Part shown: positions 1 to 7,659 of the stretch, piece after piece | Numbering within the stretch: position 1 is the stretch's first letter | Layout of the letters: the number at the start of each line of letters is the position of its first letter | Origin: DASPFV01 sp035620975 | GTDB taxonomy: Bacteria > Acidobacteriota > Vicinamibacteria > Vicinamibacterales > 2-12-FULL-66-21 | Assembly: GCA_035620975.1 (NCBI GenBank) | Contig: DASPFV010000043.1 | Coordinates: 1-35,378, forward strand | DNA length: 35,378 nucleotides | Direction: 5' to 3' | Notes under the pieces: model-generated | What the model was told of the DNA's origin: nothing | Seen by the model: the letters and a program-made list of their open reading frames with translations, nothing else | Database searches by the model: none | Translations under genes and position numbers: made by a program

Positions 1-117
1 TGCGAATGAGGTTAGAGGCAGGCCCCGGTTCCTGCCAGGGTTGACCCTGGCCAGCCTGGGGGCCGTGAGTGCCAGGGGCCCTGAGCCCGAGGGTGCCAGG
101 CGTGCAGGGGGACATCG
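1..117. other. Left-edge noncoding sequence with a small hairpin
   Basis: No convincing gene is seen here. A 7-bp inverted repeat (GCCAGGG / CCCTGGC, loop TTGA) lies at 34-51. Several CCAGG and GTGCCAG words recur between 34 and 100. The hairpin could end a gene lying off the left edge, but no T-run follows it. A purine-rich ribosome binding site (CAGGGGGA, 106-112) sits 5 nt before the ATG at 118. Confidence 0.4.
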
Positions 118-504
118 ATGCGACGCTCGTCAGACCTCTTCGATCGGGTGCGGAGGCTGGCGCGGGGACTTCCTGACGTCGAAGAGGGGACGGCCTGGGG
201 AGCGCCGGCGCTCAAGCTGCAGGGCCGGATGCTCGCCTGCATGGCCACGCATCGCTCCGCCGAGCCGGGCACGCTCGTGGTCTGCGTGGACTTCGGCGCG
301 CGCGACGAGCTGATCGCGGCGGATCCCGAGACCTACTACCTGCGGGAGCACTACGTGCACTATCCGTCGGTGCTCGTCCGGCTGGCGAGCGTCCGGGACG
401 ATGCGCTGCGCGATCTGCTCCTGATGGCCTGCCGGTTCGCCGTTGCGCGCGGGCCATTGCGATCCGCGACGGGAGCCCGGCGACGGCCACGGGGAACACG
501 CTGA
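118..504 (+). CDS. MmcQ/YjbR-like small protein
   Basis: A 128-residue soluble protein of the MmcQ/YjbR fold (YjbR family, usually about 115-125 residues, often described as DNA-binding-like; the biochemical role is not established). What is seen is the early 'GLPDVEEGTAWGAPALK' type of motif, a central beta-rich stretch with 'VVCVDFGARDELIAADPETYY' split by a short turn, and a 'HYVHYPSVLVRL' segment near residues 78-90, which is the usual end of the domain. The Arg-rich tail after about residue 112 looks unstructured. The ATG is supported by CAGGGGGA 5 nt upstream. The gene stands alone and converges on the secreted repeat protein at 697-2478. The family call is fairly safe; no specific function is proposed. 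Confidence 0.75.
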   Translation: MRRSSDLFDRVRRLARGLPDVEEGTAWGAPALKLQGRMLACMATHRSAEPGTLVVCVDFGARDELIAADPETYYLREHYVHYPSVLVRLASVRDDALRDLLLMACRFAVARGPLRSATGARRRPRGTR

Positions 505-650
505 TGCCGCGTGCGGAGCGTCCACCGGAAGGACGCGCCGCGAACGCGCATGCCTCCCCGATGGGGACGCTCACCGACGGGGATGAAGGCGGGTAGGGGT
601 TCGTCCGCTCATCGGGACGCGCACGCCACCGACCGGAGAGCAAGGCGAAT

Positions 651-678
651 CGCGACCGGCGGCGATCCGCCGGTCGCG
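651..678 (-). terminator. Strong GC hairpin, probable terminator between convergent genes
   Basis: A perfect 12-bp inverted repeat (651-662 with 667-678) encloses a 4-nt loop, CGAT. It begins 18 nt after the stop codon of the minus-strand gene that ends at 697 and 146 nt after the plus-strand gene that ends at 504, so it could serve either. No U-tract follows on either strand, so intrinsic termination is plausible but not certain; it may act as an RNA 3'-end stabiliser. The rest of 505-696 shows nothing else. Confidence 0.5.
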
Positions 679-696
679 TCTGGAAGGGCCGGACTG

Positions 697-2478
697 CTAC
701 TGAATCGAGAAGACGCCGCTGCTCTTGTAGCCCTCGTACGCCGCCGTCGATCCGGCGCTGCGCACCCAGACCTGGATGTAGTGCTGTCCGACGTCCGCTG
801 CGCCGGGCGTCCAGGAGTAGAAATTCAACGGGCTGTAATCCTGGACCATGATCCACGTGTTGCCGTCGCGCCGCCAGAACTGGTACTGGAGCGGTCCAGC
901 CGTGCCGCCGATCGCTTGCGCGGTCCAGGTAATCGTGGTGCCGGGCGATGCGGGCAGCGGGACGTTCGAGACGAGCGACTTCACCTGCAACGGCCCCTGG
1001 GAGATCTCCAGCATGTTCGAGGTGCGGAACAGCTCGTAGGGCGCTGACGACCCGACCTGCCTTGCCTGGACCTGCACCCCGTAGGTGCCGGTCTGGGTCG
1101 GGGTCCACGTCCACATCGGCTCCGTCGTATACGGCCGCTGGAGCGTCCACTGAGTCGTTGCCGCGGAGTAGAGCAGGAACTGGTATTCCAGGTTCGCGGG
1201 ATTCGCCGGCTCGGCGAGCCACCGCACGTTGCTCCCCGGCGGCGCCGGGAACAGCGTCGACGTCGTCAGGCTGAGGCCGGCCTTCTGAATCGTGAACCAG
1301 CCGGTCGACCGCCAGGCCTCGTAGGCGGCGGTGGATCCGTTGCTCCGTACCCAGATCTGGAGCGCCATGTCGCCCGCGTCCGCCCATGTCGGTGTCCAGG
1401 TGAACGTCGAGCTCGGCCCGTAGGGCTGCGCGATCTTCCAGCCGCCGGCCGCCGAATACAGCCAGAACTGGTACTGGATCGGACCCGACTGGCCGCCCTG
1501 CACGCGCCCGGTCCAGGTGATCGGCGACCCTGTGGGGGCCGGGAACGAGGTGTCGACGTAGAGCCCGGTGATGCTCACAGGAGTCCGGGCCACGTCGAAG
1601 ATCGGCGACGTCGCCTTGGACTGGAACTGCACGGTGCTGCCGACGGGGCGCATCCAGGCCTCCACGGCATAGCGTCCGACCGATGCGGGCGTCCACTGCG
1701 CCTGCGCGCTGGTCCCGTACTCCCGGAACACGCTCCAGGTGCCCGTGTTCTCGGTCCACACGAGGAAGCGGTACTCGAGGGGCGAGGTGGGTGCCGAGGC
1801 GACTTCGGCGGTCCACGTCACCTGGTTTCCGGGCGGGGTCGGGAAGTCGACGTCGGCCGAGATCTGGAACGGCGCCGCGGTGACCGCGAACGACTGCGTG
1901 CCGTAGAAGGCCTCGTGCTGCGCCGTCGATCCGACCGCGCGCACCCAGACCTGCAGCGCATAGGGCTGGCCGATGTCCTGCGGCGTGGGGGTCCAGCTGT
2001 ACGTGTTGGACGTGCTGTAATCCTTCACGAGGGCCCAGGCGGTCTTCCGATACATGTAGAAGCGGTACTCGACCGGCCCGAGGTTGTTCGTCGCGGTTGC
2101 AGTCCACGTGGTGTTCCGGCCCGTGAGCAGCGGATAGCCGGTGCTGGCCGTGAGACTGGTGATCTGCGTCACCGAGGCCGGGATCCATTCCGCTTCCGCC
2201 GACATCGGGCTCACGAGGCCACTCGTGTTGTACGCCTGCACGGCGAAGTACCACCGCTTCGTCCAGTCGAAATTCTGCGGCTGATAGCTCGTGGTCTTGC
2301 CCACGTCCACCTGCGTCGTGTAGGTCTTCGACACCTGGCCGATGTGGACGCGGTAGCCCGCGATGTCGGTTTCCTTGTTGGCGTCCCACATGAGCGTCTG
2401 CCCGAACGCGGCAGAGGGGACCGAGACGCACAGTACGAACAACGCGGCTGAAGCCAGAACGCGGGTGATCAGGCGCAT
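697..2478 (-). CDS. Secreted FN3 plus five-repeat (triple-tyrosine-like) protein
   Basis: A 593-residue exported protein. A signal peptide (residues 1 to about 26, ending near SAAFG) is followed by a fibronectin-III-like domain (about 27-100; 'AYNTSGLVSPMSAEA' is the typical FN3 end strand). Five repeats of about 95-100 residues follow (near 102-200, 202-297, 300-398, 400-492, 495-593). Each repeat carries the pattern W-T-A, EY-x-F, W, Y, W-T-P, G, V-W-V-R, G-S-T-x-x-YE, which resembles Y_Y_Y (triple tyrosine) surface domains. There is no catalytic motif, no anchor and no C-terminal sorting signal. The start at 2478 is preferred over an ATG 30 nt upstream because a GAGGT ribosome site lies just before it and a sigma-54-like promoter (2504-2519) would otherwise lie inside the gene. 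It is likely a surface or matrix adhesin; that role is inference. Confidence 0.75.
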   Translation of the reverse strand: MRLITRVLASAALFVLCVSVPSAAFGQTLMWDANKETDIAGYRVHIGQVSKTYTTQVDVGKTTSYQPQNFDWTKRWYFAVQAYNTSGLVSPMSAEAEWIPASVTQITSLTASTGYPLLTGRNTTWTATATNNLGPVEYRFYMYRKTAWALVKDYSTSNTYSWTPTPQDIGQPYALQVWVRAVGSTAQHEAFYGTQSFAVTAAPFQISADVDFPTPPGNQVTWTAEVASAPTSPLEYRFLVWTENTGTWSVFREYGTSAQAQWTPASVGRYAVEAWMRPVGSTVQFQSKATSPIFDVARTPVSITGLYVDTSFPAPTGSPITWTGRVQGGQSGPIQYQFWLYSAAGGWKIAQPYGPSSTFTWTPTWADAGDMALQIWVRSNGSTAAYEAWRSTGWFTIQKAGLSLTTSTLFPAPPGSNVRWLAEPANPANLEYQFLLYSAATTQWTLQRPYTTEPMWTWTPTQTGTYGVQVQARQVGSSAPYELFRTSNMLEISQGPLQVKSLVSNVPLPASPGTTITWTAQAIGGTAGPLQYQFWRRDGNTWIMVQDYSPLNFYSWTPGAADVGQHYIQVWVRSAGSTAAYEGYKSSGVFSIQ

Positions 2479-2503
2479 GGACAGTGACCTCGCGCCTGCT
2501 TTT

Positions 2504-2519
2504 GGCAAGAGCTGTGCCT
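2504..2519 (-). promoter_or_regulatory. Putative sigma-54 (-24/-12) promoter of the FN3-repeat gene
   Basis: Read on the minus strand the site is AGGCAC-N5-TTGCC. Against the consensus TGGCAC-N5-TTGCA it keeps the essential GG and GC pairs at the correct 12-nt distance and differs only at the first and last bases. The predicted transcription start is near 2493, giving a short leader of about 15 nt that still includes the GAGGT ribosome site. No enhancer-binding activator gene is seen in the window. Confidence 0.5.
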
Positions 2520-2776
2520 CGCACCTCTTCCGGACGATGCCGTGCGGTGCCCGTGATTTCCAGCGCAGTTACAGGAGTGATGACGGGTGTGCCGACTCGA
2601 GACTGCCGATCGCAGTCACAGAAACGAAATCGAGGTCACACTTCCGCGGCGCGCTGACTGCGGCCGGTGCGCACGGCAGGATGGCCTGTGCTGCACACGA
2701 GTGCACGTGAACGGCACGCACGCGGGGCGCTCCTGCTATAGAAGGTTGGAGGCAGATTGTGCAGTCATCCGCCGTC
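2520..2776. other. Intergenic stretch without a recognised gene
   Basis: This sequence separates two minus-strand genes. No convincing coding frame or strong hairpin is seen. A TGCTATAGAA word near 2733-2742 resembles a plus-strand -10 element, but no gene follows it. Any upstream activator sites for the sigma-54-like promoter at 2504-2519 would be expected here; none was identified by eye. Confidence 0.3.
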
Positions 2777-3319
2777 TCAACGCGCTAGTCGGTACCGCCT
2801 GAGCCGACGGCGGACCCCGGCCCAGTAGATCAGGTAGTAGCCCAGGACCACGGCGCCCGCGGCGAGCGAGCCGGCCACGCCGGCGGTGACGAGCAGCGAC
2901 GCGCCTTCGACCCCCGCGCGCCACGTCTGCCAGCCGCGCCAGAGCCCATAGACGACGCGCGCCGTGACGAGCAGCGTGATCGTCAGGACGAGCGGCCGGT
3001 TCGGCGTGTAGTGCAGGGCCTGCGGCCCCGGCTCCCATCGGCTCAGGGCCAGCCCCGCGGTACCCAGCACGCAGCCGGCTGCCAGGCCCATGAGCGAGTA
3101 CGTGAACGCGTTCGGCACCCAGATCGCGGTGACCCCCGCGCCCGCGAGGAAGATCGCTGTGGAGAGGGACACGGCGAACAGGTTCAGCCCGACCACCCAC
3201 GCGCGCGCCGGACGCCGCGCCGTGCCGACGCGATAGCGCTGGACGAGCGCCACCGGCATCAGCGCGATGGCCGCGACGAGGATCAGCAGCACGAACAACA
3301 GCGCGACGACCAGCGGCAC
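2777..3319 (-). CDS. Small polytopic membrane protein (CcdC/DUF1453-like)
   Basis: A 180-residue inner-membrane protein with about five hydrophobic segments: residues 3-25, 42-60, 70-90, 108-124 and 140-162. The segment after 'HYTPNRPLVLTITLLVTARVV' resembles DUF1453/CcdC-like proteins, a family of unknown or redox-related role, but there is no Cys pair, so a thiol function is unsupported. It starts at GTG, with AGGA 7 nt upstream; TAGGAT, 6 nt before the GTG, also resembles a -10 hexamer, so a leaderless start cannot be ruled out. It lies 68 nt downstream of the LRR gene on the same strand and could share its transcript. Gene reality is likely; the family name is tentative. Confidence 0.6.
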   Translation of the reverse strand: MPLVVALLFVLLILVAAIALMPVALVQRYRVGTARRPARAWVVGLNLFAVSLSTAIFLAGAGVTAIWVPNAFTYSLMGLAAGCVLGTAGLALSRWEPGPQALHYTPNRPLVLTITLLVTARVVYGLWRGWQTWRAGVEGASLLVTAGVAGSLAAGAVVLGYYLIYWAGVRRRLRRYRLAR

Positions 3320-3387
3320 GACTCGATCCTATTGGATAACGCAGGCGCGTCGCAGTGGGCAGAGAGCGCCGGGCGCGACCTGGAGCA

Positions 3388-5310
3388 TTACCTCGAGTAG
3401 CTCACGCGCACCCCTGGCGGAAAGACCGCCGCGATGTCTCTCGTGACCTTCGGCATGCCCGAGACGTTGACGGCCTGAAGCCGCGGCAGTCTCGCAAGCG
3501 TGGCCACTCCAGCGTTCGTGAGGCCCGTGCACGTATCGAACGTCAGCTCCTCCAGCGACGGGATGCCGCTCAGGATCTCCGGCGTGCGATCGGTGATGCG
3601 GTTGTAGCTCGCGAAGTACTTCCTGAGCCCGCGCAGTCCGGCGATGTGTTCGGTGGCTCCATCGCCGGTCTCGCGGCAGTACATCAGCACGAGTGATTCG
3701 AGGCGCTCGCACCGGCCGATGTGCCTGTATCCCTCGTCCGGCACGTCCATCGGCATCAGCTCGGTGAGCGCGGGAAACCGCGGCAGTGCGGAGAGGCCTT
3801 CGTCGTCGACGTTCCGGCAGCTCACCGAGAGGGCGCGCAACGCCGGCATGTCAGCCAGGGCGACGAACCCGCGCCGCCGCAGGTTGTGGCAGCGCCGTCC
3901 CCAGACGTACTCGATCGATCGGGATCGGCTCAACGCGACGAACCCGTCGTCGCCCGCGGTGGTGTCCTGGCACATCAGGAACCGGAGATGCGGCAGGGCG
4001 GCGATGTACGGCATGGCGCCGTCCGTGGCGTCGAACGCCAGCAGCCCGAGACGAGGCAGATCCGCCAGTGGCGCCAGCCCCTTTGCCGTGATCGCCAGCT
4101 CGCGTCCATCGATGTTCAGTGCGAACAACCCATCGAGTCCCACCAGCCGTGCGAGGCCCGCATCCGTGAACGTCCCGCGGAGCAGCAGGAAATTGGGACC
4201 GGCCCGGAAGCCGAGGAGTGCGAGACGCACCTCTCCTCCCTGCCACTGCTTGAAGACCGGCAGTTCGTGGAGCAGCGCGAGTCCGTCGTCGCTGACCGCG
4301 TTCCCCGACTGGAGCTCGTGAAGATGACGCTTCCCGGCGAGCGCGCGGATCGCGCCGTCCCCCGTCGCCGTGCCCGACAGGTCCACGACCCGGAGGGCGT
4401 CGCAGGCTCCCAGCGCCGCGACGCCCGCATCGGTCACGCGTGACCACGCCAGCCGGATCGATTCGAGCGCGGGCAGCCGCTTCACCACGTCCAGCCCCCG
4501 GTCGGTGATGCCGGTACAGCCGGCGAGATCGAGATGCCGGAGGCCCGGCAGGCGCGCGAGGTGCCGCAGCCCGGCGTCGGTGAGCTGCCTGGATCCGTCG
4601 AGATCCAGCGACGTGATGTGCTCGAGGCGCGAAATTCTGGCCAGGGCCTCGTCAGTCATCTCTCCGTTTGCCCGCAGGCCGCCGAGTCGCCGTTCCCGGA
4701 GAACGGTGACGACCTCCTCCCAATCCCTCGAAGTGAGTGCGGGCTGCGGTACGCCGGCACCGTCAAGCGAGTACAGACCGACGGCCCGCGCGAACATGCT
4801 CCTGCCGGCCGGGATCTGCCGGGCGTATTCCGCGAGGTCGTCCCAGCTCTCAAACTCCTGCGCTCGCGCGACGAGGAACCGCGCGTCGTCGATCGAGATG
4901 TCGTCGGGAACCGACGGACCCGGCTCCTCGGGCCGCCCCAGGGCGAGCCTGACGTAGCGTTTCATCGCGTCCCACGCCCGCATGTGACCGAAGTAATCCC
5001 ACACGATCTGCATCGCCCCGTCGTCGCCCGTCCGGTACGCGGTGGCGAGCGCATCGGCCACCCGCTCGTAACGGCGCAGCGGGGCGTCGGCCAGGAGCTG
5101 CGCCTTGAGCGCGGTCCACCCCGGCAGATCGTATTCACGGGCGATCGCGTGTTGGACGTCCCGGAGCGTGGGTGTGCCGGAGAAGCCGGGCAGGGCACGC
5201 AGCAGGCGCGCGCGCGCCTCCGGATCGCCGGCCCGCAGCGCCGTGAGCCACCGCCTGGCGTCGCGCTTCAGGTTCTCGAGGCTGGTCCTGGGTGTGATCG
5301 AACGTGACAT
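3388..5310 (-). CDS. Leucine-rich-repeat protein with ankyrin-protein-like N-terminus
   Basis: A 640-residue protein without a signal peptide, so probably cytoplasmic. Residues 8-72 carry a 'SLENLKRDARRWL ... AIAREYDLPGWTALKAQL' module often found at the start of bacterial ankyrin-repeat proteins; a degenerate second copy of its end lies at about 142-166 ('DARFLVARAQEFESWDDL'). Residues from about 218 to the end are a ladder of about 23-25-residue repeats of the cysteine-containing/F-box-protein LRR type ('LTDAGLRHLARLPGLRHLDLAGC'). The start at 5310 is supported by a strong ribosome site (GGGAGGAAGG) 5 nt upstream; the frame is open to 5688 but that extension would run into the divergent dehydrogenase gene. 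It is probably a protein-protein interaction scaffold; no enzyme domain is seen. Confidence 0.8.
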   Translation of the reverse strand: MSRSITPRTSLENLKRDARRWLTALRAGDPEARARLLRALPGFSGTPTLRDVQHAIAREYDLPGWTALKAQLLADAPLRRYERVADALATAYRTGDDGAMQIVWDYFGHMRAWDAMKRYVRLALGRPEEPGPSVPDDISIDDARFLVARAQEFESWDDLAEYARQIPAGRSMFARAVGLYSLDGAGVPQPALTSRDWEEVVTVLRERRLGGLRANGEMTDEALARISRLEHITSLDLDGSRQLTDAGLRHLARLPGLRHLDLAGCTGITDRGLDVVKRLPALESIRLAWSRVTDAGVAALGACDALRVVDLSGTATGDGAIRALAGKRHLHELQSGNAVSDDGLALLHELPVFKQWQGGEVRLALLGFRAGPNFLLLRGTFTDAGLARLVGLDGLFALNIDGRELAITAKGLAPLADLPRLGLLAFDATDGAMPYIAALPHLRFLMCQDTTAGDDGFVALSRSRSIEYVWGRRCHNLRRRGFVALADMPALRALSVSCRNVDDEGLSALPRFPALTELMPMDVPDEGYRHIGRCERLESLVLMYCRETGDGATEHIAGLRGLRKYFASYNRITDRTPEILSGIPSLEELTFDTCTGLTNAGVATLARLPRLQAVNVSGMPKVTRDIAAVFPPGVRVSYSR

Positions 5311-5475
5311 GGCACCTTCCTCCCGTAGTGCCTGGCGTCCGCTGAGGCAGGCTGGAAAGAAGGCTCGAACGTCGGAGATCCGTTGGCTGGGCGGGAGTAC
5401 TCTCCCTTGCCGCGGACAGGAGGCGCCCCAGCGCGCACTGCAGCGAGTCTGCGACGCCAGGTCGAGTGTTGTCAA

Positions 5476-5521
5476 TCCGCCGGTGGAGCCCTGTCCGCCG
5501 GTGGAGCCCTTGCCGGTGGAG
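5476..5521. repeat. 18-bp tandem repeat, about 2.6 copies
   Basis: TCCGCCGGTGGAGCCCTG (5476-5493) is followed directly by a copy differing only in the last base (5494-5511), then by a partial copy (5512-5521). It sits in the 269-nt divergent region between the LRR gene and the dehydrogenase gene, about 60 nt upstream of the latter, where promoter or regulator sites are expected. Confidence 0.8.
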
Positions 5522-5565
5522 TGTCGAGCCCGGGCGTGCGAAGCGGGCCGATCACCGCGAGCGAT

Positions 5566-5571
5566 TACAAT
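5566..5571 (+). promoter_or_regulatory. Putative -10 hexamer giving a nearly leaderless dehydrogenase mRNA
   Basis: TACAAT matches TATAAT at five of six bases and ends 8 nt before the ATG at 5580. No Shine-Dalgarno sequence precedes that ATG, and the signal peptide begins at the first codon, so the start is well fixed. The -35 region (around 5543-5548) is poor. A transcript beginning at about 5578 would be essentially leaderless. Confidence 0.35.
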
Positions 5572-5579
5572 GAGCGCCC

Positions 5580-7628
5580 ATGGTGCGGCTTCTGAGCGTC
5601 CTGTTACTGGGCGGTGCGGTCTGCGTGGTGTCCGGCGACGCGAGAATTGCGGCGCAGCCGAGCGCGACGCGGCCGCCTTCGCCGTCACCAGAGTGGCCTA
5701 CGTACGGTCACGATCCTGGAGGCCGGCGATTTTCGCCGCTGACTCAGATCACGCCCGAAAACGTCGGTCGCCTCGAGGTGGCGTGGGTGTACCACATGCG
5801 GCCGGCGACTCCTCCCGGAACGCCGTCCGCCACCGGAGAAGGGCGCGGCCCGGCAGCTGGCGCGGGCGCGCCGGCGCAGGGGCGAGGTCGAGGCCGCGGC
5901 GGCTCGGGCTTCGTCTCGAGCGAGACGACTCCCATCGTCGTCGACGGCGTCATGTACATCAGCACGCCGTACCGGCGCGTGGTGGCGTTGGACTCGACCA
6001 CAGGCAAGGAACGGTGGGTGTTCGAGCTGCCGTCCGGCAACCCATCGACGCGAGGCGTGGAGTACTGGCCCGGCGACAGCCGCACGCCGGCGCAGATCGT
6101 GTTCGGCACGAGCGACGGCCGGCTGTACTCGCTCGACGCGCGGACCGGCCGCCCCAACCCCGCATTCGGTGAACAGGGCAGCGTGAACCTGAACACGCCC
6201 GAGATCCTTCAGGGTCTGCCCGGCAGCAACGGCCTCAGCTCGCCGCCAACCCTGTTCAGGAACCTCGTCATCACCGGCGGGCGCACGCAGGAGAATCCAC
6301 CTCGGGGCCCGGCTGGCGACGTCCGCGCCTGGGACATCCACACGGGACGGCTCGTGTGGACGTTCCGATCGGTGCCCCGCAAGGGCGAGCGGTTCAACGA
6401 GACCTGGGAAGGCGACAGCTGGGACAGGCGCTCGGGCGTGAACGTCTGGGGCTTCATGACCGTGGACGTCGAGCGCGGCATCGTCTACTTGCCGTTTGGC
6501 GCGCCGTCGGTCGATCAATACGGCGGCGATCGCGCGGGCGACAATCTGTTCGGGTCCAGCATCGTCGCGGCGGATGCGAGCACGGGAAAGTACCTGTGGC
6601 ACTTCCAGGTCGTCCACCACGACATCTGGGATTACGATCTCTCCGCCGCGCCTGCCCTCATCGACGTGAAGCGCGGGGGGCGAACGATCCCTGCCGTCGC
6701 GGTGATCAACAAGCCGGGGCTCCTCTTCCTGCTGGATCGCGTGACGGGCGAGCCGATCTACGGCGTCGAAGAACGGCCGGTGCCGCCGAGCGAAGTTCCC
6801 CTGGAGCGCGCGGCGAAGACGCAGCCGTTCCCGATCAAGCCGGCGCCGCTGTCGCGCATGACGATGTCTGCGGCCGACGTTGCGACCGTGACACCGGAAC
6901 TGGAAGCTGCGTGCCGCAGGCTCCTCGAAGGCGTCCAGCTCGGCGGACCTTATCTGCCGGTCGGCTTCAACCGGCTGCGCCTGCAGTTCCCGGGAAACCA
7001 CGGCGGCGTGAACTGGGGGGGAACGGCGTTCGACCCGCAGCTCGGGTACCTGTTCGTGAACACCAACGAGTTCGGCCAGCTCTCGGGCATCCGGGAGCGC
7101 GATCCGGCGGCAGCGGGGCAGGCGCAGGCCGCCGGACAGGGCAATCGCGTCCATCCAGACGGACCGTACGAGGGCATCCCCGGCGGCGGGCGCTTCCGCG
7201 ACGAGGCGTCGAACATGATGTGCCAGGAACCGCCCTGGGGCCAGCTGAACGCAGTGAACGTCAACACGGGGGAGTTCGCCTGGCGCGTGACGCTCGGCGT
7301 GACCGACAGCCTGCCGCTTGAGAAGCAGAAGACGGGCCGCCCCGGCAACGGCGGCCCGATCGCGACGGCCGGAGGCGTCGTGTTCATCGGCGCGACGGAC
7401 GACGCGAGGTTCCGCGCGTTCGACGCGAAGACGGGCCGGGAGCTGTGGACGTTCCGGCTGCGCGGCGCGGCCAACGCCACGCCCAGCACCTATCTCGGTC
7501 GTGACGGCCGCCAGTACGTCGTGATCACGTCCACCGGTGGCGGTTTCTTCGGCGCGCCGCTGACCGACGACAGCATCGTGAGCTTTGCCGTGCCCGCGGC
7601 AGTCAGGACCGGCGGGCGAACGCCCTGA
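5580..7628 (+). CDS. Periplasmic PQQ-dependent dehydrogenase, glucose-dehydrogenase-like
   Basis: A 682-residue quinoprotein of the eight-bladed propeller (mGDH-like) family, expected to oxidise a sugar or alcohol in the periplasm using pyrroloquinoline quinone. A signal peptide (about 1-26) replaces the N-terminal membrane domain of classical membrane GDH. Propeller signatures include 'GHDPGGRRFSPLTQI' (43-57), Trp-docking motifs such as 'GKERWVFELPSG', 'GRLVWTF' and 'GRELWTFRL', the 'VVHHDIWDYDL' block (HH at 346-347), and 'NKPGLLFLLDRVTGEPIY'. No CxxCH haem site is present, so an external electron acceptor is needed. Residues 75-110 form a Pro/Gly/Arg-rich insertion not expected in the fold. 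It converges on the GNAT gene with a 31-nt gap. Family assignment is strong; the substrate is unknown. Confidence 0.88.
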   Translation: MVRLLSVLLLGGAVCVVSGDARIAAQPSATRPPSPSPEWPTYGHDPGGRRFSPLTQITPENVGRLEVAWVYHMRPATPPGTPSATGEGRGPAAGAGAPAQGRGRGRGGSGFVSSETTPIVVDGVMYISTPYRRVVALDSTTGKERWVFELPSGNPSTRGVEYWPGDSRTPAQIVFGTSDGRLYSLDARTGRPNPAFGEQGSVNLNTPEILQGLPGSNGLSSPPTLFRNLVITGGRTQENPPRGPAGDVRAWDIHTGRLVWTFRSVPRKGERFNETWEGDSWDRRSGVNVWGFMTVDVERGIVYLPFGAPSVDQYGGDRAGDNLFGSSIVAADASTGKYLWHFQVVHHDIWDYDLSAAPALIDVKRGGRTIPAVAVINKPGLLFLLDRVTGEPIYGVEERPVPPSEVPLERAAKTQPFPIKPAPLSRMTMSAADVATVTPELEAACRRLLEGVQLGGPYLPVGFNRLRLQFPGNHGGVNWGGTAFDPQLGYLFVNTNEFGQLSGIRERDPAAAGQAQAAGQGNRVHPDGPYEGIPGGGRFRDEASNMMCQEPPWGQLNAVNVNTGEFAWRVTLGVTDSLPLEKQKTGRPGNGGPIATAGGVVFIGATDDARFRAFDAKTGRELWTFRLRGAANATPSTYLGRDGRQYVVITSTGGGFFGAPLTDDSIVSFAVPAAVRTGGRTP

Positions 7629-7659
7629 AGAGGTGGGCCGCAAACTCAGAACTCATCAC

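Noticed and set aside
5311..5688. N-terminal extension of the LRR protein
   Set aside because: A strong ribosome site precedes the ATG at 5310, and the extension is low complexity and overlaps the start of the divergent dehydrogenase gene.
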